NCBI GenBank assembly: GCA_964487565.1
Contig: CAZARN010000005.1
Span: forward strand, 62,001 to 126,000
Source: Phil1 sp964487565
GTDB lineage: Bacteria > Bacillota > Clostridia > Christensenellales > CAG-138
Reading direction: 5' to 3'
DNA: 64,000 bases
Shown here: positions 25,959-34,507 of the stretch, in pieces
Position numbering within the stretch: position 1 is the stretch's first letter
Layout: every line of letters begins with the position of its first letter
Made by a program: the position numbers and the translations under genes
Notes under the pieces: model-generated
What the model saw: the letters and a program-made list of their open reading frames with translations, nothing else
Told to the model about the DNA's origin: nothing
Database searches by the model: none

Positions 25959-25987
25959 TTGACAAAGCCTCCCACAGGGTGTATTCT
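25959..25987 (+). promoter_or_regulatory. Strong sigma-A-type promoter for the short ABC ATPase gene
   Basis: Perfect TTGACA (25959-25964), a 17-base spacer, TATTCT (25982-25987). It indicates that the downstream reduced ATPase gene is transcribed. Confidence 0.8.
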
Positions 25988-26054
25988 GAATCGCGTGTTG
26001 ATTTATACGTCAATACGGTATGATTATAAGCATAATACCCGGAGGGCTTTGAGC

Positions 26055-26546
26055 ATGATAGAGATAAAGCAGCTTTACAAGAGCTTCGGCGCCAACAGGG
26101 CGCTCAACGGAGTTTCCTATTATATAAAGCACGGCGAGGCCGTGTGCGTGATAGGGCCGTCCGGCGGCGGCAAGAGCACGTTCCTGCGTTGCATAGGCAA
26201 GCTTGAAACGCCGGACGCGGGCGAGGTCATAACCTCCGGCGGCGTGTGCATGGTGGACGCCGGGGCGGATGCGGACGAGGCGCTTGCGGCGCTCAAGCGC
26301 GCGGGCGCGGCTGACACTGTGCTTTTCGACGAGCCTTCGGCGGATGTCATACCGGTCATCCATGCGCTTGTCGAGGAGGGTATGACGGCCGTGATCGTCA
26401 CAAGCGAGATGAAGCTTGCGCGCGAGGTGTCGAGCCGCGTGCTTTTCATGAAGGACGGCGTTATAACCGAAAACGGCACACCGGAGGATGTGTTCTGCCA
26501 TCCGCAGCTCGCCTCAACGCGGGAGTTTCTTGCAAGCGCAGTTTAA
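26055..26546 (+). CDS. Internally shortened amino-acid-type ABC ATPase
   Basis: 163 residues against about 240 in GlnQ-type ATPases. Residues 1-60 match the family start (IKQLYKSFGANRALNGVS, Walker A GPSGGGKST at 34-42) and the end matches too (REVSSRVLFMKDGVITENGTPEDVF). Between them the Q-loop, helical domain and LSGGQ signature are missing, leaving a Walker B-like VLFDEPS at 89-95. The switch histidine is a serine (VTSEM where THEM is expected). No permease or binding protein gene is adjacent. The start follows GGAGGG and a strong promoter. It is either an in-frame decayed gene or a repurposed nucleotide-binding protein. Confidence 0.7.
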   Translation: MIEIKQLYKSFGANRALNGVSYYIKHGEAVCVIGPSGGGKSTFLRCIGKLETPDAGEVITSGGVCMVDAGADADEALAALKRAGAADTVLFDEPSADVIPVIHALVEEGMTAVIVTSEMKLAREVSSRVLFMKDGVITENGTPEDVFCHPQLASTREFLASAV

Positions 26547-26623
26547 CGCAGGTCCCGCGTCTTCATGTGACGCTGCAGGCTCGCCGGTCCGTGCCGGCTG
26601 AGAAAAAGCATAACAAACAAACG

Positions 26624-26652
26624 CGCCCGCGCCGTAAGGCCGCGGGCGTTTT
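26624..26652. terminator. Terminator hairpin between convergent genes
   Basis: Stem CGCCCGCG (26624-26631) / CGCGGGCG (26641-26648), with TTTT on the plus side and a T-rich tail on the minus side, between the short ABC ATPase and the AAA ATPase. Confidence 0.65.
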
Positions 26653-26686
26653 GACGCATAAAAAAGGCGCGTTTTAAGCGGCGACA

Positions 26687-27553
26687 TTATTCGTCATCCT
26701 CAAATTCGCTATCGTGCCGCCGGAAAAAATCGCGGTACGCGCGCACATGGGCAAGCTGTGTCCAGCGGCAGACGGTCGCCGGCCGCGCGTCGAGATCGTA
26801 TATCTTGGCCCCGGGGACGGAAAGCAGAAACGGGGAGTGGGTGGAGATCACGAACTGGCAGTCCATATAGCGCGCGGATTCGTATATGCTTTTCGCAAGC
26901 TCCTCCTGCCGCGCGGGGGAAAGGCTGTTTTCAGGCTCGTCGAGAAGATAAAGCGCGTCGGTACCTATGCGCTCTGTGAAATAGAACAGGGCGCTTTCGC
27001 CGTTTGACTGCTCGCGCACGTTATCCATGAGCTGCTCGCGCACAAAGGCGGACTGCGTTTTGGCGCGCGCGCTGTTGCGGCGCTTCAATTCCTCATAATC
27101 GTCAAGCGAGCGCAGCCTGAACGTTGAATTGCGCGCCTGCGTGTGTTCCGTGAAAAGCTGCTCCTTCTTTCTGTCGATGCCCTCGTTGAGCGCGCGGATA
27201 TCGAGCATATATTCAAACACGTCGTCGCTTGTGACTATGCGGCTTTGCGGCGGGACGGGGAAGCTTATTCTTTCGCTGCACAGCTTCGCGTAATCGTCAA
27301 AAAAATTGGAACGGTTGAAGGCCGCGTCCCGCGTGAGGGCAAGCTTCTCGGCGATGACGTTGAGCGCGGTGGTCTTGCCGCAGCCGTTGCCGCCGCACAG
27401 TATCGTAACGGGCTCGAAGTCAAGCCGCGAAAGCCCTATGGCCGAAAGCACGCCGAAGGGATACATCGTGTTATAGCAGGTGCGCAGAAGCCCCATCCTG
27501 AAGGCCCACTCCGCGTCCGCGTCAGGAAATGTCACCGACTCAAGATAGATCAT
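26687..27553 (-). CDS. AAA-family (ABC-like) ATPase, OLD/RecF-type fold
   Basis: 288 residues. Walker A GGNGCGKTT, a signature-like SNGESALFYF, Walker B LYLLDEPENSLSP and the switch histidine in VISTHSPFLL give the complete ABC/SMC-type ATPase core seen in AAA_21/AAA_15 proteins. The middle is charged and helical. There is no fused nuclease domain. Solitary members of this group have no firm function; some belong to defence modules, but no partner gene is next to it. The start has no RBS; a TGCTATAAT element ends six bases before the ATG, implying a leaderless mRNA. Confidence 0.8.
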   Translation of the reverse strand: MIYLESVTFPDADAEWAFRMGLLRTCYNTMYPFGVLSAIGLSRLDFEPVTILCGGNGCGKTTALNVIAEKLALTRDAAFNRSNFFDDYAKLCSERISFPVPPQSRIVTSDDVFEYMLDIRALNEGIDRKKEQLFTEHTQARNSTFRLRSLDDYEELKRRNSARAKTQSAFVREQLMDNVREQSNGESALFYFTERIGTDALYLLDEPENSLSPARQEELAKSIYESARYMDCQFVISTHSPFLLSVPGAKIYDLDARPATVCRWTQLAHVRAYRDFFRRHDSEFEDDE

Positions 27554-27605
27554 AAGCGCATTATAGCATCAATTATATAATGAAGGAAGCCGACTGCGCC
27601 GGCGC

Positions 27606-27642
27606 TCAAAAAAAAGCCCCGCGCCGCGGTGCGGCAGGGGGC
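27606..27642 (-). terminator. Terminator after livF
   Basis: On the minus strand a GC-rich nested stem (GCCGC / GCGGC inside CCCC / GGGG) is followed by T8 at 27615-27608, 37 bases past the livF stop. Confidence 0.8.
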
Positions 27643-27678
27643 CTGAAGCATTACGCGCGTTTGGCGGGCGGCGGGATA

Positions 27679-28395
27679 TCAGCCCTTGCCGCCGAGATAC
27701 GCCTTTTTGACGTCCTCGCTTTGGAGAAGGTCGCGGCTTTTGCCGGAAAGGGTTATGCGTCCCGTTTCAAGCACATATGCGCGGTCGGTCATGCGAAGGG
27801 CCTTGTTCGCGTTCTGCTCCACGAGCAGAATCGTTGTGCCCGCGTCGCGCAGCTCGACGATTATGTCGAATATCTGTTCCACGAGTATGGGCGAAAGGCC
27901 CATGCTGGGTTCATCCATCATCATCAGGCGGGGCTTGGACATCAGCGCGCGCGCCATCGCAAGCATCTGCTGCTCGCCGCCGGAAAGGGTGCCGGCAAGC
28001 TGCTTTTTCCTTTCGCGAAGACGCGGGAAGCGCGTGAGCACATCCTCGATATCCGCCTCTTCCGCTTTGCCGTGAACATAGGAGCCCATCTCGATGTTCT
28101 CCATAACGCTCATGTTTGCAAAAACGCGGCGGCCTTCGGGAACATGCGCTATGCCGCGGCGCACGATGTTGTGCGGCTCGGCCTTGGTTATATCCTGGCC
28201 CATGAATTCTATGCGGCCTGTTTTCGGGCGGATGAGGCCGGAAATGGTTTTAAGCGTGGTGGATTTGCCCGCGCCGTTCGCGCCGATGAGGGTCACGATC
28301 TCGCCCTCGTTCACCTCGAAGGAGATGCCCTTCACGGCGTTGATCTTGCCGTAAAAAACGCTTATATCGTCCACACGCAGCATAGGTTCACTCAT
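27679..28395 (-). CDS. livF: Branched-chain amino-acid ABC transporter ATPase LivF
   Basis: 238 residues. Walker A GANGAGKST, signature LSGGEQQMLAMARAL, Walker B LMMMDEPSMGLSP and the LivF-type C-terminus (TGRITLSGKSRDLL). One of two ATPases powering branched-chain amino-acid (or related amide/urea) import. Its start overlaps the end of livG by four bases. It is the last gene of livJ-H-M-G-F. Confidence 0.96.
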   Translation of the reverse strand: MSEPMLRVDDISVFYGKINAVKGISFEVNEGEIVTLIGANGAGKSTTLKTISGLIRPKTGRIEFMGQDITKAEPHNIVRRGIAHVPEGRRVFANMSVMENIEMGSYVHGKAEEADIEDVLTRFPRLRERKKQLAGTLSGGEQQMLAMARALMSKPRLMMMDEPSMGLSPILVEQIFDIIVELRDAGTTILLVEQNANKALRMTDRAYVLETGRITLSGKSRDLLQSEDVKKAYLGGKG

Positions 28396-29225
28396 TGTTC
28401 GCCCTCCTGTTTGCCCAGATACGCTTCGATGACGACCGGGTTGGATTTTATCTCATCGGGGGTGCCCTTGGCGATTATCCTGCCGTAGTTGAGCACGGCG
28501 ATGCCTTCGCATATGCCCATAACAAGGCTCATGTCGTGCTCGATCAGCATGACTGCGATTTGGAAGGTGTCGCGTATTTTCCTTATGTTTTCCATAAGCT
28601 CCGTCGTTTCCGACGGGTTCATGCCCGCGGCGGGCTCGTCGAGCAGCAGTATGCCGGGATTCGTCGCAAGCGCGCGGACGATCTCAAGCCGCCGCTGCGC
28701 GCCGTAAGGCAGACTGCCCGCATCGTGTGCCGCCATATCCTGCATATCGAATATGGAAAGCAGCTCCAGCGCTTTTTCATGCGCCTTCCTTTCCTGTTTC
28801 CAATATGAGGGCAGGCGCAGTATGCCGGAAGCCATGGGATAACTCATCGTGTTGTGCAGCCCGATGAGCACGTTATCCTCCACACTGAGGTCGCGGAAAA
28901 GACGGATGTTCTGGAATGTGCGCGCGACGCCGAGCTTGTTCACCTGATATGTGCTCATGCCGAGCGTGTCGTATCCGTCCACGAGGATGGAGCCGCGCGT
29001 CGGGCGGTAGACGTTGGTAAGAAGGTTGAATATGGTGGTCTTGCCGGCGCCGTTCGGGCCGATGAGGCCGCAAATTTCCGTTCTGCCCACGGCGATGGTG
29101 AAATCATCCACGGCGGTGAGGCCGCCGAAGTCTATCCCGAGATGCCGCGTTTCGAGGATGGGCAGCTTGTCGAGGTCGCGTTCGGGTATAAGGTTGCGGC
29201 TGGGCATGGGAACGAGTCTGTTCAT
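28392..29225 (-). CDS. livG: Branched-chain amino-acid ABC transporter ATPase LivG
   Basis: 277 residues. Walker A GPNGAGKTT, the LivG-type variant signature LPYGAQRRLEIVRALA, Walker B LLLDEPAAGMNPSET and the switch region MLIEHDMSLVMGI. It overlaps both livM and livF by four bases, giving tight translational coupling. The N-terminus is extended by about 25 residues compared with typical LivG (VPMPSRNLIPERDLDKLPILETRHLG read by eye across two parts), which may be a linker or a different start. Confidence 0.95.
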   Translation of the reverse strand: MNRLVPMPSRNLIPERDLDKLPILETRHLGIDFGGLTAVDDFTIAVGRTEICGLIGPNGAGKTTIFNLLTNVYRPTRGSILVDGYDTLGMSTYQVNKLGVARTFQNIRLFRDLSVEDNVLIGLHNTMSYPMASGILRLPSYWKQERKAHEKALELLSIFDMQDMAAHDAGSLPYGAQRRLEIVRALATNPGILLLDEPAAGMNPSETTELMENIRKIRDTFQIAVMLIEHDMSLVMGICEGIAVLNYGRIIAKGTPDEIKSNPVVIEAYLGKQEGEQ

Positions 29226-30286
29226 TTCGCTTTGCCCTCCTTTGCCTTATTTGTGTCACGGCGCACAGGCGCGCAGAGCTTCACAAACGTGTCGCGCACG
29301 AAATTGACGATCTTTTCGAGTATGTTACCCAGCGAGAAATCATACCTGCCCATCAGTCCGGAGGGTTTGAATATCATGACGACTATGAGCAGCAGCGAAT
29401 ACACGATCATCCTGTATTCGGATACGGCGCGCAGCACCTCCGGCACGGCGGTGAGCACCGTTGCGGAAAGCACGGAGCCAAGCATGGAGCCCATGCCGCC
29501 AAGCACCACCATAACGAGTATCTCGATGGATTTCATGAAGCCGAAGCCGCCGGGGTTGAGTATGCCGATATAACCCGCGTAAAGCGCGCCCGCAACGCCC
29601 GCGAAGAACGCGGACACCGTGAAGCCCATCGTTTTATAATAGGTAGTGTTTATGCCCGTGCAGTCCGCGGCGATCTCGTTTTCACGGATGGAGAGTATCG
29701 CGCGGCCGTGGCGCGATTTCATCATCGTGTGGATGATGAAGCATGTCAGGCCCACGCAGAGGAACGTATTCGTGAAGGTGGTCGTCTTGGGTATGTTCTG
29801 AAGGCCCGCCGCGCCGTTTGTGAGCGTGAAGCCCAAAACGCTGTCGATGTTGAGCAGCACGACGCGGATTATCTCGCCGAAGCCCAGCGTGATTATCGCA
29901 AGATAGTCGCCGCGCAGGCGCAGCGCCGGGATGCCGATGATTATGCCGAATATCGCCGCGACGGCGCCGCCGATGACGATGCCTATCGGGAAGGCCAGGG
30001 CGGAGGGGATGCCGGTGCGCGTCATGAATATCGCGGAGGCGTACGCTCCGACCGCCATGAAGCCCGCGTGCCCGAGCGGAAGCTGGCCGAGGTAACCCGT
30101 GGCCACGTTGAGCGAGACCGCAAGGATGATATATATGCCGATGAGCATTATCACCTTTGAAAAATAATTGGTGATGACCCCGCCTGAGATGAGCGAGTTG
30201 CCGGCGAATATGAACGCCGCAAAAAGCACGGTGTTTATGATGTAGCGAAGGAAGGTGGGGATGCGTATATAATTCTTTTTCATCAT
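29222..30286 (-). CDS. livM: Branched-chain amino-acid ABC transporter permease LivM
   Basis: 354 residues with eight or more hydrophobic segments and the LivM hallmarks NVATGYLGQLPLGHAGFMAVGAY, GIPALRLRGDYLAIITLGFGEI and VVLGGMGSMLGSVLSA. It pairs with LivH to form the membrane channel. It starts seven bases after the livH stop and overlaps livG. Confidence 0.95.
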   Translation of the reverse strand: MMKKNYIRIPTFLRYIINTVLFAAFIFAGNSLISGGVITNYFSKVIMLIGIYIILAVSLNVATGYLGQLPLGHAGFMAVGAYASAIFMTRTGIPSALAFPIGIVIGGAVAAIFGIIIGIPALRLRGDYLAIITLGFGEIIRVVLLNIDSVLGFTLTNGAAGLQNIPKTTTFTNTFLCVGLTCFIIHTMMKSRHGRAILSIRENEIAADCTGINTTYYKTMGFTVSAFFAGVAGALYAGYIGILNPGGFGFMKSIEILVMVVLGGMGSMLGSVLSATVLTAVPEVLRAVSEYRMIVYSLLLIVVMIFKPSGLMGRYDFSLGNILEKIVNFVRDTFVKLCAPVRRDTNKAKEGKAK

Positions 30287-30293
30287 GCGCGCC

Positions 30294-31181
30294 TCAAACC
30301 TTTTCGGTCATCGGCTTGCCCATTATGCCTGTGGGCTTAACGAGCAAAACGATTATCAATATGGCGAAAACGATGCCGTCCTTCCAGACGGAAAGGCCCG
30401 CCGCGGAAACGAGCGCTTCCGCAATGCCTATCGCGAAGCCGCCTATCATTGCGCCGGGGATGGAGCCGATGCCGCCGAGCACCGCGGCGACGAACGCCTT
30501 GAGGCCGAGCATGGAACCCATTGTCGGCGTGGCCTGCGGATAAGCGCAGCAGTAAAGCACGCTGCCTATGCCCGCAAGGGCGGAACCGATTGCGAAGGTG
30601 AATGAAATGGTGTTTGATATGTTCACGCCCATAAGCTGAGCGGCGCCTGTATCCTCGCTCACGGCGCGCATCGCGCGGCCCATGCGGGTCTTCCTGACGA
30701 GGACGTTGAGCAGGGCCATCGAAGCGCCCGCAACGATGAATGTCACAAGCGCCGTGCCGGGGATCTGTATCGTGCCGATGGTCAGCGCTTTCATGGTGAT
30801 TATCGTGGGGATGCGCTGCGCGCTTGCGCCGAATATCATCTGGGCGGCATTTTCAAGAAAATAGGACACGCCGATAGCTGTTATGAGGATCGATATGCGG
30901 GGCGCGCCGCGAAGCGGTTTGTAGGCGACCTTTTCGATGCCGACGCCGAGTATCGCGCAGCCGAGCACGGCCACGACAACGGCGATCACGGGATTGAGCG
31001 CAAAACGCGCCATCACAAACCAAACAAGATATGCGCCGATCATGATTATGTCGCCGTGGGCGAAGTTGAGCAGCATGATTATTCCGTAAACCATGCTGTA
31101 ACCCAAAGCCACAAGGGCGTATATTGAGCCTGACTGGAGGCCGTTGATGATCTGTCGGATTATTGTTTCAAAAAGAGACAT
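30294..31181 (-). CDS. livH: Branched-chain amino-acid ABC transporter permease LivH
   Basis: 295 residues, all-helical membrane protein. LivH motifs: QIINGLQSGSIYALVALGYSMVYGII, LNFAHGDIIMIGAYLVW and AAVLGGIGSIPGAMIGGFAIGI. AAAGG stands before the ATG. It follows the binding-protein gene by 87 bases without a clear terminator. Confidence 0.95.
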   Translation of the reverse strand: MSLFETIIRQIINGLQSGSIYALVALGYSMVYGIIMLLNFAHGDIIMIGAYLVWFVMARFALNPVIAVVVAVLGCAILGVGIEKVAYKPLRGAPRISILITAIGVSYFLENAAQMIFGASAQRIPTIITMKALTIGTIQIPGTALVTFIVAGASMALLNVLVRKTRMGRAMRAVSEDTGAAQLMGVNISNTISFTFAIGSALAGIGSVLYCCAYPQATPTMGSMLGLKAFVAAVLGGIGSIPGAMIGGFAIGIAEALVSAAGLSVWKDGIVFAILIIVLLVKPTGIMGKPMTEKV

Positions 31182-31268
31182 AACGGATCATACCTTTCAT
31201 AAATGTTGGCCCGGACGGGTTTGCCGCCCGTCCGGACCCGCATCCTGCAATCGTACAGAATGCTTTTT

Positions 31269-32525
31269 TTAATACATCTGGCTGAACACTTCAGCGCCGC
31301 CCTCGAGCTTCATTATGACGGCGTCCTTTATGGGGTTGTTGTACTCGTCGAAGGTATAGCCGCCCGCGGAGGTCACGCCCTGAACGTCTGCGCTGTTGTC
31401 CCTCATCGCGTCGATGACGGCCTGCTTGTACTCGTCGGAACCGGTCTCTGCGCCGGAGGCTTCCGCAACGGTGAGCGCGTTCACAAGTACCATTGCCGCG
31501 TCATATGCCGTGGCGGCGAACATGTTGAGCGTATCCGCGCCGTAGGCTGCGGTGTAAGCTTCTTCAAAGGCCTTGACGGCGTCCGTGGAACCGGGGGCGT
31601 AAGCGGAGCAATAGTAGCTGCCTTCGAGATCTTCGGCGGAAGCGTAACCCGAAACGCCGTTCCAGCCGTCGCCGCCGAGGAAGGTGGCCGTTACGCCGAC
31701 TTCGCGCGCCTGGGAGATGATCATGCCGTCATCCTCATAGTAGTTCGGGCAGAACACGACGTCCGGATTGGCGGCCGCGATGTTGGTGAGCTGGCTCCTG
31801 AAGTCCACGTCGCCGGCGGCATAGCCTTCTTCGACGACCACTTCAACGCCGGCTTCCTGGCATTTTGCCTTGAATGCGTCCGCAAGGCCGATGGAATAAT
31901 CGTTGCCGGTCTGGCAGATGACGGCCGCGGTCTTCGCGCCGAGCACTTCGGCGGCAAAGGCTGCCATCTTCTCGCCCTGGAACGGATCGATGAAGCAGGT
32001 GCGGAAAACGTTGGAGTAAACGGTGTTGGTGTCCGCGTTATAGGTCACGGCGGCCGCTGTGGCGGAGGCGGTGATCATGGGCATGTTGATGGGATAGGCT
32101 TCACCGACGACCGCGATGGTGTTGCCGGTCAGCACGTCGCCGACAAGCGCCGTGATGCCTTCGTCGACCATGCGGGTGAAGGCGGTGACGGCCTCGGCGG
32201 AATCGCCCTTGTTGTCATAGGCGACAACTTCGATCTGCTTGCCGTTCACGCCGCCGTTGGCGTTGACCTGATCAAAATAGAGCTGTGCGCCGTTCTTGAC
32301 TGCAAGACCGTAAACCGCATATTCGCCGGTATACGGGCCGACCATGCCGACCTTGATCGTGCCGCCTTCCGCGGCCGGTTCGGTGGTTTCTCCGCCTTCG
32401 GCGGAGGTTGTGGCTTCAGGCGCCTGGGTGGCCTGTGCTTCGGGCGCGGTGGTTTCGGCGGCGCAGCCCGCGAATACCATTACGGCCATTACCATGGCCA
32501 TTGCCATTGCGAATACCTTTTTCAT
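31269..32525 (-). CDS. livJ: Branched-chain amino-acid-type ABC substrate-binding lipoprotein
   Basis: 418 residues from the ATG at 32525 (RBS GGAGGAA); the longer upstream reading crosses a hairpin and is rejected. Signal peptide with lipobox VFAGC, a Thr/Ala/Pro/Glu-rich linker to about residue 50, then a periplasmic-binding type I domain (IKVGMVGPYTGEYAVYGLAVKNGAQLYF in two parts, FLGGDGWNGVSG). It captures the ligand outside the cell for LivHMGF. Ligand may be Leu/Ile/Val or another LivJ-type substrate. Confidence 0.93.
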   Translation of the reverse strand: MKKVFAMAMAMVMAVMVFAGCAAETTAPEAQATQAPEATTSAEGGETTEPAAEGGTIKVGMVGPYTGEYAVYGLAVKNGAQLYFDQVNANGGVNGKQIEVVAYDNKGDSAEAVTAFTRMVDEGITALVGDVLTGNTIAVVGEAYPINMPMITASATAAAVTYNADTNTVYSNVFRTCFIDPFQGEKMAAFAAEVLGAKTAAVICQTGNDYSIGLADAFKAKCQEAGVEVVVEEGYAAGDVDFRSQLTNIAAANPDVVFCPNYYEDDGMIISQAREVGVTATFLGGDGWNGVSGYASAEDLEGSYYCSAYAPGSTDAVKAFEEAYTAAYGADTLNMFAATAYDAAMVLVNALTVAEASGAETGSDEYKQAVIDAMRDNSADVQGVTSAGGYTFDEYNNPIKDAVIMKLEGGAEVFSQMY

Positions 32526-32545
32526 GTGTTCCTCCGTTAAATTGC

Positions 32546-32584
32546 TTAAAATTAAAAGCGGTCCCCGTTTCCGGGAACCGCCTT
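32546..32584 (-). terminator. Hairpin between small membrane ORF and livJ
   Basis: Stem GCGGTTCCCG / CGGGGACCGC with one mismatch and a GAAA loop (32558-32581), followed on the minus strand by TTTTAATTTT. It may stop or attenuate transcription before livJ. Confidence 0.65.
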
Positions 32585-32610
32585 TGAGCACTTAGCTTTG
32601 CGTGACCTTG

Positions 32611-32799
32611 CTATGGCTGTACGACTCCCGGACGCCTTTTCGTAATGATAATGGCGATAAGGCTAATAATGCTTACAAGAATAATGCTTGCAAGTACGCC
32701 AAGAGAGAGTACGCCGACGAGAGCGGCCACCATTATGGACGCGGGAACGCAGAAGACGACCGCTGCATCAGCCATGTTGCGGGCAAAACGCTTTGTCAT
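32611..32799 (-). CDS. Small membrane protein of unknown function
   Basis: 62 residues with two hydrophobic segments (AAVVFCVPASIMVAALVGVLSLGV and LASIILVSIISLIAIII), basic at both ends. AAGGGAG stands ten bases before the ATG. It lies 85 bases upstream of livJ on the same strand, separated by the hairpin at 32546-32584. No family is recognised; it could be a leader or an accessory peptide of the liv system. Confidence 0.6.
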   Translation of the reverse strand: MTKRFARNMADAAVVFCVPASIMVAALVGVLSLGVLASIILVSIISLIAIIITKRRPGVVQP

Positions 32800-32918
32800 G
32801 ATCTGCTCCCTTCCGGCTGCATTTCACAGCCGCTTCACAATTTAGTGCATAATATAAACCACGCCGGAGGTCCTGTCAACCCCTTTTGTGAAAAAAATAT
32901 ATTATTTTAAGCTGAAAG

Positions 32919-34469
32919 TTATTTGGCATACATATCGTAGAACGCTTCGAGCGTCATATCCTCCCGCGTGAGGAAGGCGGCGAGAGGTTTGCCGACATAG
33001 CGGAAATGCCACGGTTCAAACACGATCGCGGTCTCGCTTTCCTTGCCCTCGGGATAGCGCAGGATGAAGCCGAAGCGCCAGCAGTTCGCATACAGCCAGC
33101 GGCCCTGCGCGGTCTCGCCGAAGCTTGCCGAAAGCGACGGCGCGTCAACGGCGGAGATATCAAAGGCGAGGCCCGTCTGATGCTCGCTCGCGCCGGGATA
33201 TGCCGTGACGACGGGCTTTGTTTCGTCCGCGCCGTAGGAAGGATCCGCGGCCACCTTCTTGTCCCACAGCTTCTGCTGTTCTTCATATGTTCTGTAAACG
33301 CTCACGAGCAAAAAACCTGAAACGCCGTCCTCGCCGGCGGCGGCAACCATGTCGGAGAGCGCGGCGGCCGCCGTGTCGTTCCCGCGTATCCCGCTTCGCT
33401 TTTGCGTGAGGCCGGCCGTTTCCGGAATATCCGCAAGTCCGTCCGGCACATAATCCGCGTCGATGAGGTTCGCCCTGTTTACGAGCATGCCGAAATAGGA
33501 TCCGCTAAGCGCCGTGGCTTCGGCATTTGGGTCGAAGCCCGGATCGGAAAGCGTTATAGCGTCGCCTGAAAGATCGAATCTGATACCCATGGTGTATTCC
33601 TCCGTGACAAATATCTGCGCGCCGCCGAGCGCCGCCCTCACGCGCCCGTTCGCGGAGTCCGCGTCGACGCGGGTGTCGGTGCTTATCACCGCGAAGGCGG
33701 GGGAAACGGCGGATGCGAAATCATCGCCGGTCGCGTCCGGATTGCCGTGATTGCCTACCTTCAATATATCGCAATGCTCCGCAAGACCGGCGTTAAGGAG
33801 CGTCTGCTCCTCGGCAAACTGCATGTCCCCCGTGAAAAGCACGCTGTGCCCGTTCACGCTAAGACGCAGCACGAGCGAATTGTCGTTGTCGTCTTCGGCG
33901 TTATACTCAACCGGGCCGACGACCTCGACAAAAGCGCCGCCGAGGTCCAGCGCGCTTTGGGCCTCAAGCTTCGTTTCGGGCACGCCCGTTTTTTCGGATA
34001 TTGCGCTGAGCTTGTCCTTGCCCTTGTCCGTAAGAGTCGTGACGGAAGCGCGATATAACATGCCGACTGGCATCGCCTGCGCCACGGCCTCTGCGCCGCC
34101 GGTATGATCCTTGTGCGTGTGGGTGAGAAAGATACCTGCAAGCCGCGAAACGCCGAGCGATTTCAGCGCGCTCACGAGTCCGGGTGCGCCGTCCTCCGTG
34201 CCCGTGTCCACAAGATAGTATTCACCGTCGATACAGATCAGCGCGGCGTCAGCCTTGCCGACGTTCAGAAAGCATACCCACGCCTCGGCGGGCTGCGCGG
34301 CTTCGGGCGAAGGGGCGGCGGCGGGTCCTGAAGACTGCGCAGGCGAACTGACCGGCGCGGGAGGATCCGCGGATTCGATTTCCGTTATGCCGCCGGGCGC
34401 GTTCGCCGCGCACGCGCTGAGCAAAAATACGCCCGCAAGCAGGCATAGCGCATGATTGAGCTTTTTCAT
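32919..34469 (-). CDS. Lipoprotein: metallo-beta-lactamase fused to VanY-type carboxypeptidase
   Basis: 516 residues. Lipobox LLSAC (Cys20) and a Pro/Ala/Ser linker to about residue 64 precede a ComEC-C/ComA2-like metallo-beta-lactamase domain (VGKADAALICIDGEYYLVDTG; zinc motif HTHKDH at 117-122; VLFTGDMQ; LKVGNHGN), roughly 65-300. From about 370 to the end is a peptidase M15B (VanY/LdcB) domain with SVYRTYEEQQKLW, SEHQTGLAFDIS and EPWHFRYVG, whose His/Asp/Glu/His zinc residues are all kept. The second half should cut D-Ala or L,D-peptide ends of peptidoglycan outside the membrane; the first half has no known substrate. No RBS; TATAAT ends six bases before the ATG. Confidence 0.88.
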   Translation of the reverse strand: MKKLNHALCLLAGVFLLSACAANAPGGITEIESADPPAPVSSPAQSSGPAAAPSPEAAQPAEAWVCFLNVGKADAALICIDGEYYLVDTGTEDGAPGLVSALKSLGVSRLAGIFLTHTHKDHTGGAEAVAQAMPVGMLYRASVTTLTDKGKDKLSAISEKTGVPETKLEAQSALDLGGAFVEVVGPVEYNAEDDNDNSLVLRLSVNGHSVLFTGDMQFAEEQTLLNAGLAEHCDILKVGNHGNPDATGDDFASAVSPAFAVISTDTRVDADSANGRVRAALGGAQIFVTEEYTMGIRFDLSGDAITLSDPGFDPNAEATALSGSYFGMLVNRANLIDADYVPDGLADIPETAGLTQKRSGIRGNDTAAAALSDMVAAAGEDGVSGFLLVSVYRTYEEQQKLWDKKVAADPSYGADETKPVVTAYPGASEHQTGLAFDISAVDAPSLSASFGETAQGRWLYANCWRFGFILRYPEGKESETAIVFEPWHFRYVGKPLAAFLTREDMTLEAFYDMYAK

Positions 34470-34475
34470 AAACCT

Positions 34476-34507
34476 ATTATATCATACAGTCTGTGATCCC
34501 GTCACAG
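34476..34507 (-). promoter_or_regulatory. Promoter -10 with overlapping palindrome
   Basis: TGATATAAT (hexamer 34481-34476) directs the MBL-VanY gene. Where its -35 should be lies a 17-base perfect inverted repeat, CTGTGA-TCCCG-TCACAG (34491-34507), similar in style to CRP/FNR-family operators. Ligand and protein unknown. Confidence 0.55.

Noticed and set aside
26687..27553. AAA ATPase as part of a defence island
   Set aside because: No nuclease, reverse transcriptase, toxin or mobile-element gene is adjacent; the neighbours are metabolic and transport genes.
31203..32540. Plus-strand open frame of 445 codons opposite livJ
   Set aside because: Glycine/valine-rich reverse-frame translation of livJ without domain similarity.
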